DNA from: Haematococcus lacustris
Lineage: Eukaryota > Chlorophyta > Chlorophyceae > Chlamydomonadales > Haematococcaceae
Direction: 5' to 3'
Length of the DNA stretch: 64,000 bases
Assembly: GCA_030144725.1 (NCBI GenBank)
Contig: JASKMD010000024.1
Coordinates: forward strand, 3,897,076 to 3,961,075
Shown: positions 34,220 to 46,356 of the stretch, one piece after another
Layout: each line of letters begins with the position of its first letter
Position numbering within the stretch: position 1 is the first letter of the stretch
Notes under the pieces: generated by a model
Told to the model about the DNA's origin: nothing
Database searches by the model: none
Seen by the model: only the letters and a program-made list of their open reading frames with translations
Position numbers and translations under genes: made by a program

Positions 34220-35582
34220 CTTCAGGCCTGGGCAGTGGCCAGACCGCCCCCTCCGCCGCGCCCCACCCCCAGCAGCAGCACAGCTACAGCAGCTACCAGC
34301 AAGGCCCCGCGGCCACCCCCCAGACCTACCCCTCCCACTACCCCTCGCACCAGCAGCAGCAGCAGCAGGCACCCAACTGCAGCAGCAGCAGCAGCAGTAC
34401 GGGCAGGGCATGGCTGCCCCCACCCCCTACCCCCAAGCCCAGGTGACCTCCCCCACTGGCTATGCCGGGATGGGCCAGGCAGGCGCTGCGGGCGGTGGCG
34501 GTGCTGCGGGCACTGGCTACCCCCCGCCCCCACTGACCCCACCGCCCACTACTACGCCGGCTACCAGCAGCAGCAGCAGCAGCAGCCTGGGCAGCAGCCA
34601 GGGGGGGCGGGCGCTGTCCAGTCTGGGTTTGGGGGCGGGGCGGGCGGCAGCAACGCCCCCTACTCCACCGCCAACAACAGCTACGGGTACCCTCAGGCGG
34701 CTGCCGCCCCCCCTGCTGCAGCTGCAGGGGACCCCTACGGGCACACAGGCAGCATGGGCCCCTATGGCCAGCAGCAGCAGGGGGGCCAGCAGAAGGCGGG
34801 GTACGGGGTCGGCAGCGAGGGGCAGGTGGCGGGGGGAGGGGGCGGCAGTGGGTACGGGGCGGGGGCTGTGCCGGGTGGGGCAGCAGGCTCCCAGAGCCTC
34901 AGCTTTGCCGCAGCCGGGGGTGCCTACTCCGCCCCGGCCTACCCTGCTCAGCAGCAGTACCAGCAGCAGCAGCAGCAGCAGCAGGCTGGGGCGGTGCAGG
35001 CAGCAGGGGGTTATGGGGCAGGGTACGGAGCTCAGCCAGCTGTCACGCAGCCGGCGGCCGCTGTGCAGCAGCAGCAGCAGGGGGGGGGCTGGGGTGGGTG
35101 CAGTGGCGCAGGTGGCCACCCGGTACGTGACCAGGGTGCCGCAGCAGAGCATGGCGCTCCTGCTGGGGCCAGGGGGGGCCACGCTGGACAGAGTGAGGCA
35201 GGTGGGTGGGGGAGGGGGCGGGAGGGGGTCGGGGGGCAAAGAGCGGGGCAGGGGCAGGGGGCAGGGGCAGGGGGCAGGGGGCAGGGTTGTGTGTCAGGGG
35301 ACTGCAGGGTCTGCAGGCGGCACCTGGCGAGCTGTGCTGGCCGCCCCTGCTGCCCCATCACCCTCATCCCATGCCGCTGCGTCAGCCTGCTTGTCCCACC
35401 CCACTCCAGCCTGCTTGTCCTGCCTTGCCCTGGCTGGCCTCCCCCCTCCCTGCTGGCTGCAGGTCTCAGGCGCCCAGGTAGCGGTGCTGGGCACAGTGCT
35501 GGCGGGCGGGGAGAAGGAGATTGAGATCGTCGGCACGCACGACGCTGCCATGGCCGCCTACAACCACATCTCTGTCAGTGAA

Positions 35583-35613
<31 letters not shown>

Positions 35614-36077
35614 GTGTGCTGTAGTGTCGGAGGCAGCAGCAGCAGCAGCAGGTTGGGTACAGAGGCGGTGCAGGGCCACAACAGGGCTGAGCAGGCGCGC
35701 CCGCTAGCAGTGACAGCACAGTGCAGACACAGGTGCCAGGCTGCAGAGCTACAGCTCACAGTGAAGCACTGTGAAGCATGGCGAGCTGTGTGGAAGCATT
35801 GCAGCACACTGGGCTGCTGGCTGGGGGGATGTGGGGGTGCCCCTGGCTGCGTGTGCCGTAGGAGGCCTGGCTGCCCAGGGGCTGTGTCAGGGTGCAGGGC
35901 TGGTGGGGGAGGCCAGCAGGGGCTGGTGGCTGCTGGGTGAGGGGTAGGGTGCAAGGCAGGGTGACGGCATGTCCGAGCGGGCTGCCTGGGGATGGTGATT
36001 GGGAAGAGGCAGGTGTGACGGCAGGTGTGATACTGCTGCTGCTGCAGAGCGTGCTGTCAGGGGGTCCAGTGCCCTAG
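29236..36077 (+). CDS. Five-KH-domain RNA-binding protein (PCBP/hnRNP K-like), frame-disrupted linker
   Basis: Probable nuclear or cytoplasmic RNA regulator, similar in domain count to plant five-KH proteins. Exons: 29,236-29,277 (MTSLKRPFQEMEQQ), 29,346-29,420, 29,509-29,618, 29,687-29,948, 30,163-30,630, 30,948-31,025, 31,403-31,495, 31,723-31,844, 32,121-32,211, 32,791 onward, a long linker, about 35,105-35,201, 35,463-35,573, 36,048-36,077. GXXG loops: KH1 GKGG (split by an intron), KH2 GRAG, KH3 GKGG, KH4 GVKG, KH5 GPGG. Between KH2 and KH3 is a Met-Gly repeat (MGMGMGPGG), repeated after KH4. The KH4-KH5 linker (33.0-35.1 kb) is rich in Q, Y, G and P (DPTAHYYAGYQQQ) and changes frame about four times at C/G runs. 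The intron after 29,618 appears to use a GC donor (AG/GCAAGT). The last exon gives SVLSGGPVP-stop. Confidence 0.85.
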
Positions 36078-38910
36078 AGCCCGCGCCTGAGGGGAGTGTG
36101 GCCAGCGCCCAGCCCACTAGGTGAGAGGGGGGCCGGGGGGGCGCACCCTGCTGCTGCTGCTGCTGCTTAGCCAGGCTGCTGCTGACTAAGCCACTGCTTC
36201 AGCCTGCTTGTCCCCACCATGCTGCTGCCCTGCCCTGTCCTGCTGCTGGCTATGCTTTCACCCCACTGCTATGCCGGCTACCCTGGCTGCCCCCCTCCCC
36301 CCACCCTCCACTGCACGCAGCCGCCTGCTGCCCCTTTGCGGCCACCCTCCACGCATCACTGCCACCATCACTAGTGCCGCTGCCCTTGCTGCTGCCCTCA
36401 ATGCCAGAGACATCCAAGACATGACAACCACCTCCACCTCCACCCTGGCCTGCTGCCCTGGCAGCCCCCTGCACCCCCCACCCCTCACTGCACGCCCTCC
36501 ACTTGCCTGACCTGGCCTTGCCCTGCCCTGCCCCCTCCACCCTGCTGCTGCCTGGTAGGAGGAGTCAGGCCTGGCTGACCCTGCGCTGCCCCATCACTGC
36601 CACCTCCTCCTCACTGCTGGCTTGCCCCTGCCCTGCTTGCACCTTGCCTCGCCCCCCTCACCTACTCACACCCATCACACATGTTCATGCCCTTCTCATT
36701 CCTTCCCCTCCCCCTCTCACACAAGCCCTTCTCTTGCTCTGACCACTGCCCTGCATCTGCCACTGCAGCTTGAGACACTGCCCTGTGATGGCCCCCCCTC
36801 CCCCCCTGCCTCCCTGGCTGCAGCCCGCTTCAGCCCCCCCGCCCAGCTCCCCTGTCTAGTCCACCACCCTCTGCCCCAACCACTCCCCCCTGCCCCTCCC
36901 ACCGCTCAGCTCCCTCCCCTCCCTTCCCCCCCTCCCTTCTCCTCCCCCTGCCTTCTGGCTCATGGCTGTGTCCCCCCCTCTGCTGCACCGCCCCCCCTCC
37001 CAAGACCTTTGAGGCCTGCACTCGCTGCCCCACCCAGCAGCTGTGGCCAGCCCCCTCACCACCTCCCCCCATGCACTGCCCACCTTCCAACATAAGGGGA
37101 CTCTGTCAGTCCCCCTCTCACCTGAACAAGACCCACCTACTACCGACTGCTGCCCTGGCTCACCTCTGCCTCTGGCTCTGCCTCTGGCTGCTCCTACTTG
37201 GCGCCTAGCTGCTGCCTGACAAGGAGGGCTGCTGTGCTGGCATGGTGCCGGCTGCTGGCTCAGCGGGGCTCCCCAGCTGCTGCCCACCTACTGCTCGGAG
37301 CACAGCCTGTTGCTTGATACCCTGCGCTGTGCTGTGCTGTGTGGGGGGCTGGGGCACCCCGTCGCTTCAGGTGCCAGAGGCAGCAGGGGGAGTGCAGGGC
37401 CTGGGTCAGCTGTCAGGGGGGCTGAGGGCAGGGGGAGCAGGGGAGTGCAGGCTGTTGGGCCGCTGAGTGGAGGAGGCAGAGTCAGCTGGCAGTGGACAGC
37501 AGTGCCCCCTGCCTGACACTGCCACTAGGGTCCTAGTAATGTGTGCCCAAGGCAGGGCTGCTGCTGACACGGGGCTGGTGATGGAGCTGTACTGATGAAG
37601 TGCCTGCTGAGTGCTGTTGGGCTTGTAGACTGGCTGCCCTCAACACCCACCAACGGGTCTGACCCAGGCTTGCTCTCCAGGCAAAGTTGAGCACCTGAGC
37701 CCACAAATGTTGTCTTGCTGTCCCAAACCCTGACAACCTCCATATGGCATGTAGTTAGGGTCAAGCCAGCCTCCCTCCCTTCACGTTACCCACCATGCTG
37801 GCAGGCTGTGGCTCTAATGCGCGAAGGCTGTCGTTGTAAGAACCTAACCTAGCCTTGTGCTCACTCTGGCTTCAGCTTCACAGCTCCCGGTCTGCGTCCA
37901 GGCAATGCTTCGCACCGCACGACCATGCCGCCCACGCTGTTGATGTGTCATGTCCGTTCCGTTGACAGCTGCTGCTCTAGAATGCAAGCGACGCACTGCT
38001 GTCGCAGCGTTTGTCCCGGCCCGCTTTGCTTGCTAATAAGCGCACTATGCCTACGGAATGATCTTCGCACTAGGCAAGGCTGTTCTGTCCACCTGCTGCG
38101 AAAAGCTTTCAAGTGATGCAGGTGCATCTACTACTACGCGGGAGAGCAAGGCCGATGCTGCTTCCTTGTGAGTGTGTGAGTCGCGAAGCTGCATTTTTTG
38201 AGTTGTTCATGTCCAAGAGCTGTGTAAAATTTGCTCCTTAACGCTGCTTTCGTGTCGCCCTTTGACTTGAACCTTGACGCCGCATCCCTACGTACGCCAA
38301 GTAATCCGACAGGCCAGCGCCTGGACTGGTTGAGAGATTCGTAACATGCGAGGCATGGTGCCACACACGGTTCTCAGTCTACGCGAGAGGCTACGTAGTA
38401 GACAACGGAGTCGCGGGTCGTTTTGGGCGGTTTTTAGAGGCGAGGGGCGAGACCGAAGCCAGCGGTCACGGAGCGTAGCGACCCAGCTCTTAACACTGAC
38501 ATCCCAGTCTCCAAAGCTATTATCCCGGACCTGAGTCCCGAACCTATACCTGCAGCTGCGCCGCGACTTGCCTAGAATCGGCGGGCAAGCTCGGCCAAGC
38601 GCAGCAGTCGCCACCGTGCTAGCCGCACACCCTGACCTCCGCGCCCACCTCGCATCGCCGTGACCACGTCGGAGCCCGCAAGCAGTTGGAGACTCCATAC
38701 TGCACTATCCGGCTGGTTGCTGCCAGTTTGGAGAAGTCAGTGACCAAGGCTAGCTGGGGCCAAGGTCTTGGCCAACGGTCAGAAGCACCAGCGCAGACTT
38801 GGATTTGTAACTATGGGACCGACAGCTATCCCGACGGGCCCCGATTTCCCACATCGCCATGTAAGCTAAGCAAATACGTTCAAGTTCCGCGTTAAGCTCC
38901 AGCCAAAGAT
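36078..38910. other. Intergenic region, KH-protein gene to PrimPol
   Basis: 36.2-37.3 kb is strongly C/T-rich on the plus strand with no supported exon; part may be 3' UTR. 37.8-38.9 kb is balanced in composition and probably holds the PrimPol promoter. Open frames here show no recognisable domain. Confidence 0.5.
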
Positions 38911-40617
38911 ATGGCAGACCAAACTGCGAAGCGGCGGCTGTCCGTACTTGAATCGCTGCAAGCAGCGAAACGCAAAGCTGAAGCTTCTCGCCTAATAGAC
39001 GTATGTTCTAGCCCTTGTGTTTGCTCTTGTAAGATCCTAAGATGCTCTTGGAAGCAAGTCCCTTGGCCCATGTTTTGAATGCAGGCGAGCAGCCTTGGCA
39101 AACCAGCTGGGACCTCGACTCGTAAACCAGCTGGGAACCTTGAGAGGGCACCAGCCTGCACGGTTGGCAGCTCACCTAATGTCTCCAGCACCCCTGCCCC
39201 TGCTCTAGAAGCTGTCAGAGTCCCAGACGAGCTGAGTGGTGCCAGTATCGACCAGATCCGCGCTGCAGCCATGGCAGCCGTGGCGCGAGTATACAGCACC
39301 TGGTCGGCCCCTCTCCACCCCAGACAAGGAGGGCTTGGTAGCCAGGCAGGGGCCAGCACTGCCATGGCCCTGGGATGCAGGCCAGGCCAGCAGGGAGAGG
39401 GCAGCCAGGCAGGCCACCAGGGTGGGGGCTCAGGCATTGGGCTGGCCTCCTTAGACATGGTGTGGCGTGTGTTTCCCACCCAGCAGCAGGCCTTTGACTT
39501 CCTCGACGCTCAGCCTGGAGCCCTTCAGCCACTGCTGAGGTCAGTAGAGGGGTTATCAGGCTGGGCAGGCTCACAAGGCAGGGCAGGTAAGCAGGCAAGG
39601 GGCTGGCAGGTAGGCGGGCAAGGGGCTGCAGCCTGGGCGAGCAGACTGAGCGCTGCCTATCCACAGCGGGGGGCAGGCAGGGGGGAGCAGGAGATACCCA
39701 CCAGCCCCACCCCTGGCATATCATACCGCCCCCCCTCCCTCCTTACGCTTTCATGGCTGCGCTGAGCTCCCAACTGTTGAGCCACACCGGTCATTTAGGT
39801 GGAAGCGCCCGCGCTCGACGCGCGCCTGCCCCCGTGCTTGCTTGAAACCAGGTGGCTTGAGCCGCAGGGTGTTTTCGCAAGAGGTGGAGCGCGCTGTTGC
39901 GTCGCACCCTACCGAAGCTGGCGAGCCAGCCGCGACCCAGCCTCAAGTCGTCAGCAGCCGCCGGTTCTTAGTAACGTCTCTGCCGCGCTTCTGGCGTGAA
40001 TACTCGCAACACACCTCGCCAGAGGATCGCCACTTCTACGAGATTATTCGCGAAGCCAGGCCCTGCCATTTATACTTTGGTGCGTGCGGCACCTCATGCC
40101 GCGGCCCGGCCCATTGGGAGGGGGTCCGGGTTCAGCAGGGGGTCCGGGTTTAGGAGCGGGTCCGGCTTCGGGTTTGTCGCAGCTATGTGGATGCCACCCA
40201 CCACATACAGCCCTACCATTTGGCCGGGTGTGTGCCATCTAAGCCGGACTGACTCCCTGCTCACCCAGCAGGTCACTCTCAATGCATACAACAGCTGATG
40301 CGCCACCTAGGAGCCAGCTTTCAGTGCTGTAGGCTGCTGGGGGTGTCATGTCAGGTGCTCAGCCCAATGCACCCTCTCACAAACCTTCTTTCGTGCGTGG
40401 TCCACCTTTCACCGTGAGCAGCATCAGGTTCGCGGTGCAGGCAGCAGGTCGGCAGCAGGCGAGAAGGCTACCAGCAGGCCAGCTGAGCAAGCACTCTGCT
40501 GTAGAGCCTCCCCCACTGTGTCATCAGATGCTGAAGGACACCTCCCAATGCCCCCTCTCCCCCCCTGCCGCTCATGCTGCTTCTTCGGGTGCTGCCCCTT
40601 CTGCTGCTGCTGCGGCC

Positions 40618-40651
<34 letters not shown>

Positions 40652-43325
40652 ACCCCATGCTGCTGCTGCTGCTGCTGCTGCTGGCTGCAGACCTGGAATT
40701 CAGCCGGCCAGACAACCCCGGGCTGGATGGCGCCCTGCTGGTGGCCCAGCTGGTGCAGCTGCTGGCCCTCAGCCTCAAGGTGGGCTGCAGCGCAGGCTGG
40801 TCAGGAGCAAGAAGACAGGCAGCCAGCGGGCACACGGCAGTGCGGGGTGGCATGGCACTGCGCCCCATGTCAGGCTGTAGCTGTCCCCACATCAACTGCT
40901 CTAAGCTCCGCAGGGGTGTGACTGTGGTGTCCCTCTCTACCAGTTCAGGTGTTCGCATGCTCACTCCTCAAAAGCCCATCGTAGACTTTTGTACCTCACA
41001 CCTACCTCACACCTGCCCTCACACCCCAGCCCCAGCACCATAGTCCCTATGCCCTGAGGCCGCACCCCACCCCTGACCAGCACCCCGCCACCTGCCCCCC
41101 GCCACCTGGACCTCCCCCTGCAGCGCCCGCCCCCTGGCCGCTGCTGGCACAGGAGCTGTTTGGCGTGAGGCTGCGGCCTGAGGCGCACGTGCTTGAGCTG
41201 GACAGCACCACCGCCACCAAGTTCTCACGCCACCTGCTGGTGAGCTGGCGGCAGCACTGGCTGGCGGGCGGGCGGGCGGGCGGGCGGTCAGCGCCCCGGC
41301 TGTTGCTTGCTGCTGGCTGCCAGGTGCAGCTGCGGCGGGCCTGGCCCTCCAACGCCCACTGCGGAGCCTTCGTGCGCCACCTGGTCGCCCGCCTGGCTGC
41401 CCTGCGTGACCAGCAGCAGCAGCAGCAAGAGCAGCAGCAGCAGCAGCAGCAGCAGGCTCACAGCCAGGGGCAGGAGCAGCAGGCCCACGGGCAGCAAGGT
41501 CTACATGTACAGGGCGCACAGGAACAGCAGCAGCAGCAGCAGCAGCAGCAGCCTTGTTGTGTGCCCGGCCTGGTGGCCGATGCTTTCTGGGTATGGCCCG
41601 CAGGCAGCCGAGCTGCCCCCCTGCAGCCCGACCCCCCCAGCCCCGCACCTGGCCCGACCCCTGGACCAGAGGCTGCTGCTCCCCCGCCCTGCCCAGCCCC
41701 TGGGCCCCCTGGGTCGGGCAGGTCGGCCCGCACCCTGTTCATCGACTGCGGTGTGTACACCCGCAACAGGTGCGGCCGCAATGCAGGCAGTCACAGCAGG
41801 GAAGGAGGGGCGGAGCGGGAAGGGGGCGCAGGGCACGGGGTTGATGTGTGGGTTTGAATGCTTCGAGACAGCCCTCCATGCGGGGCGGAGTGGGGCGCCT
41901 GCCACAGAGTGAGGTGAGCTGCTGGAGCCTGCAAGGCGGCAGAGGGCAGAGCAGCTGGCAGCCCTGCTGCAACGCCACTGTGGGGCCACTGGCGCCCGGT
42001 GTGGTGCGGCTGCTGCTGCAGGGCCTTCCGCCTGCTGGGCTCCAGCAAGGCGGGCAAGCCAGCTGGGGTGCTGCGCCCTACCCTGCGCTTCCTCACCGCC
42101 ACCCTCGTCCCCAAGGCGGAGGAGGAGGGGGAGGGGGAGGGGGAGGGGGAGGGAGGGAGGGGGGCAGTGGGCGGGGGGGAGGAACAGGCAGGCAGCCGGC
42201 AGCAGCACATCCCAGCCCCTCCCCAGGGCATGCTGGTGCTGCCCCCCCCGGAAGCTACCAGGGCCAGGGGGTCAGGGGCTGCCCCACCACCCAGCACTGG
42301 CCCTGAGCCTAGGGGGGGGTCAGCGGAGGGCCTGCAGGGCAGCTGGGCGCCAGGGGAGGGGAAGGCGCAGCAGCAGCACACACAGGAGATGTCAGGGGGT
42401 GAGAAGGCTGAGGATGAGGCTGGGGGGGAGGGGGCACAAGCAGCAGCAGGAGCAGGGGCAGGGGCAGGGGCAGGGGCAGGGGTCAGCGCATCAGCCGGCC
42501 ATGTGGCAGTGTTGAGCGACGCGGAGACCTGGGCGCCCCCCTGGGCTGAGCGCCTGTTCTTCGCCTCCCTGGTGGTGGACACCCGGCAGTGTGAGGGCGC
42601 CCCCCTGCTTACCATGGACCCCCAGCTGCTGTCTGGAAGCGCCCCAGGTGACCCCCCTACCCCTCCCCCCTGTCACATGGCTTACACCCACCCCCCGCCA
42701 CTCCTGACCCGCCCTGCCTGACCCGGGCCCTCCCGTGCCCCCCCTCCCCCCCAGCCATCTTGACCCCCTCTGCTGTCTGCCACTAGGTGATGCTGTGGAC
42801 ACCAGTGTGCGCCAGCCACCTCCACCAGCTTCTCCACCTCACTGCCGGCACCCCATTCCCTCACCCCTTGGCAGCCTGACCAGAACACCTCCCCTGTTGG
42901 TGACAGAGTCGCAGTGTGGGGTAATGATGGAGCTGCTGTGCTGCTGTTGCGGGCCATGCCAGGGGGGCCTGGGGTTGTGGCATGAGGCCAGGTGCAGCAG
43001 GCGGGGCCTGGGCAGGGTCCTGGGCAGCAGAGTGAGGGCTGCCGGCCCACCCTGCCTTACTGCCCTGCCTTGCCCTGCTGCCCTGCTGCCCCGCTGCCGC
43101 CCCGCTGCCGCCCCGCCCCGCCCCGCTGCCCTGCTATCTTGCTGACATGCTGACCCCTCTGCCCTGCCTTGCCCTGCTTACCTGCTGGCCTGCCCAGGTG
43201 CATCAGCTGCTGGCAAAGCCCTGGGCTGCAGGCCGCTGCCTAGAGCCAGTGGGCCCGGCTACGGCCCCTCCCCGCTGCCTGACCTGGATGCCTTCATGCA
43301 GCTTGCCATTCATGCTGATCAGGTG

Positions 43326-43363
<38 letters not shown>

Positions 43364-44853
43364 AGTAACCCATGCAGGGTAGGGAGCAGCAGCAGGCAAG
43401 GCCAGGGGCAGGGGCAGTGGAGGAGCTTGCGAGTAAGGGGCAGGGGCGGGAGATGGGGGGGAGGGTGGGTGTGCTAGGGGGATGGGGGCAGTGGAGAGAG
43501 AGGGGGGGTGGAGGGGAGGGGCGGGAGGGGAGTCTGGCAGGCTTAGTCCTGCATAGTGGCTTAGTGCCAGGCAGCAGCCAGGCAGCAGTCATACAGGTGA
43601 CACTCCTGCGACTGCCTGGGTCCAAACACTAAGGGGTGGTGGAGGACTCTAGGGTGGCTGCCAGGAGCTGCACAGGCTGCTGCATGCAGCAGCGGGGGCA
43701 GGCCAGGCCGCCGCCTCGCGCGCACCCCTGTCGCAGCCGCGTGCCTGCAGTCGCACGGCCTCGCTGCGTCAGCGCCTGGCTGCCCGCCGGCCCCTCGCGA
43801 GCGCAACGTTCGGAGCTGGAGCTACACGCGCGACCTGCCTGCCGCGCACAGCATGCTGTACAACGTGCAAGGCAGCCGGTGGTGCGGCGCGGTGGAGCGG
43901 CAGCATCGCTCTAACGGCGTCTATTACGTGAGCGGTTGCTGGCGGTTACGCCAGGATGACCCGCCCCAACCAGCTCACTCCCAACCACCTCACCCAAATC
44001 AACTAAGTGCTCAAGCACCTCGAACCCCTTCCTACCTGGAACTCCTAACTACCTGGAACCCCCCAAAGGCCTTGCTTGCTGGGCTGGCTTTGCGCTTGGC
44101 CCCTGTAGGTGGCGGATTTGAAGACTGGCACCTGGCAGCAGCGCTGCTATGATCCGCTCTGCAGGTTTGGGGAGGGTGGCCAGGAGGGTAGGGGAAGGAG
44201 GGGGGGAGAAGGGGGATAGGAAGAGGACATATACAGATGTACGACTCAAGGTGGGCATTCATCCAGCCCACCCCCTCCCCCCTGCTGCCCCCCTTCACTC
44301 CTCAATGACAAGAGCTGTGGCCAACAGCATCGCTGCAGTATCCCCATATAACTCCCTCCTACCTCCCGCCCTCCTCCCCCTCTGCCCCCCCTCCCCCTCT
44401 CCCCCCCCTCACCCCCTCCCCCTCTCCCCCTCCTCCCCCTCTCCCCCCCCTCCCCCTCTCCCCCCCCTCCCCCTCCCCCTCTCCCCCTCCCCCCCCTCTC
44501 CCTCTTCCTCCCCCTCCACACATGCTGTTGCTTCAACCCACGCCCAGAATACCTACCCTGCCCCGCCCGCACCTGGCCTGGCTGTTGGCCGCAGAGCCTA
44601 CCGCAGTGCTGCCATGCCGCTGCCCCCCACCTTGTGGCACCACCTCCTCGCCCACACCAATGCCACTGACACCAACGTGGCAGGCGAAGGCGGCATTCAG
44701 GAGGCGGTCGACTCATCCGCCGCTGCTGACCATGTTGCCGCCCCCCTGGCCCCCCCAGCCAGACGAGGCCCTGGCCCAGAGGACGAGGACGAGGCGTACC
44801 AGGAGGCGTGTGAGCTTGCACTACAGCAGCTGGAGAACCAAGGCAGGGGGTAG
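38911..44853 (+). CDS. PRIMPOL: PrimPol primase-polymerase
   Basis: Archaeo-eukaryotic primase that reprimes DNA downstream of lesions in nucleus or organelles. Eleven exons agree in phase and sum to 920 codons plus stop: 38,911-39,000, 39,085-39,539, 39,799-40,079, 40,691-40,779, 41,081-41,239, 41,324-41,769, 42,022-42,647, 43,198-43,322, 43,751-43,927, 44,109-44,164, 44,595-44,853. Motifs in order: WRVFPTQQQAFDFL; RFWREYSQHTSPEDRHFYE; motif I LYFDLEF (Asp and Glu ligands, codon split by intron 3); motif II KFSRHLL; motif III LFIDCGVYTRNR then FRLLGSSKAGK; zinc finger SRWC...QH...CYDPLC, keeping all four ligands of human PrimPol. It is longer than the human protein (560 aa) through polyQ and Glu/Gly-rich inserts. 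An acidic tail (EDEDEAYQEACELAL) sits where the human RPA-binding motif lies. Confidence 0.93.
44345..44520 (+). repeat. Polypyrimidine CCCCCTCT tract, last PrimPol intron
   Basis: About 175 bp almost free of purines on the sense strand, about 75 bp upstream of the final exon's acceptor. Long pure C/T tracts can form triplex (H-DNA) and also extend the splice polypyrimidine tract. Confidence 0.85.
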
Positions 44854-45966
44854 GCGGAGGGAGCAGGCCGCGCCCGCTGCCCATACGCCTGTGCTCCCAG
44901 AGCAGCTTGTACAGTAACTCGCCTAATTCCGGCCACCCCGTTTCTCTTCGCCACCCTTTCGTTTTGCGCATCGCATCGTTAGGTGGTTGCTAGGGTGGTT
45001 GGCGGGTCGCATGATGTTTGCATATTGTGTGTGCATCCAGAGCTGCTCGATCCTTCTTCATACTCAAGGCAGGGGGTCAGGGCCGGGAGGAAGAGGGGTG
45101 GGGGCTTGGGCAGTCTTAGCCCAGCAGGGTAAGCAGTACCAGCGGCGGCAGTACCGGTGGCTGCAGTGGTATGGCGCAGTCGATGAAGGCCCTCAGTGGT
45201 GGCACACGGGCTGCTGCAAGAAGAAGAAGAAGACTACTCCGGCCGAGCCGGCGTGCATTAAGGGAGGAGCTGACGCCTGGGGTGCGGCCTGCTCCCACCA
45301 CCGGGCTGCTGCACTAAGGGGCGACACAGGGGCTCCTGCAGTTAGGGCCAACGCAGGGTTCACCAGCGCCACACAGAGCAGGGCAGGGACATGGACTGGG
45401 ACTGGGACAGGACCGATGCATGGCTGCGGCTGGGCTGGAGCGGGCGGTGGTGATGCAGTGCAGGCAGGCTGGTGCTGAAATGAGGCCAGCAAGGGCGCCT
45501 GCCTATTATCACCCCAGGGGGCAGTGCAACCCCACCTGAACGTGCCACGCTGACCATGGTGTCAACAGGAGGTGCTGGACCAGCCAGCCGCTGCCCAGCA
45601 TGGAGCTATCTTAGACCATGCAAGCCAGGCAGGGCAGGCAAGGTGCACAGTTAGGACACCCAATGTGGTCGAACAGTTTGACGTTCAAGGCCTGTTGCTT
45701 CTCCACTCTACACTATTCCTGTATCTGCAGGGGGCTCACACCGCTTCGCCGCCCTCCCCCTCTAGAGGATCGGACGTCATGCAAGTGCACAATCCACTCT
45801 TCATGCACACAACAGTCCTCTCAGGCCTCCTTTGCAACCAGGGAGAGGTCGGTCCAGGTCGCCCCCCCCTTGGCTCCGCTAATGCAAATGCCAACGGCTT
45901 GCACAGAGGGTGCAGCAGTTGCCTGCACCTGGCCTAGGGAGCATGAAGCCGCTGTACGACTGGCTA

Positions 45967-46000
<34 letters not shown>

Positions 46001-46356
46001 GCCCTACTGCGATGGGGCGCGATTTGTGACGCGCTAACCGGCACGGCACCGAAGCCGGAAAAGACCGCCGACCCGCTTGGTGGTGTTTGCGCAATCGGTG
46101 CTACCCGTAGTGTTTGCCCGCAGTGCCCAGCACCCTGGGCCCAATTCGTCTTCCAACCCCGGAAAACTGTTCTGCGTGGTGCCATGCACGTCCTCTGGCA
46201 GCCACTAGAGAACAGCTGCCCTGCCGATGCTGTTTAGCCGACATGAGCCCGGAGGGAGGGCGTGCACATCGCAACATTGCATCGTTCGCTTGGGGCAATT
46301 AGTCATTTGGACGGCTCGTCGGTAAAGCTGAGCTCTTCCGCGGCGGTGCTGCTGGC
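44854..46356. other. Intergenic region, PrimPol to AEC transporter gene
   Basis: No supported exon on either strand. A short CTG run lies near 45,970-46,000. The last 350 bp is balanced in composition and is the likely promoter of the transporter gene. Confidence 0.5.

Noticed and set aside
32808..35624. 938-residue open frame as a single protein
   Set aside because: Only parts are in the true frame. Coding signal moves among three frames and is interrupted by the KH5 introns; it is the KH-protein linker, not an independent gene.
36622..37095. Pro/Leu/Ser-rich open frame after the KH gene
   Set aside because: Composition follows the C/T-rich sequence. No domain, no start context and no conserved splice phase with neighbours.
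44246..44971. Gly/Arg-rich minus-strand protein opposite the PrimPol 3' end
   Set aside because: Low-complexity shadow of the pyrimidine tract and of the final PrimPol exon, which fits phase and family on the plus strand.
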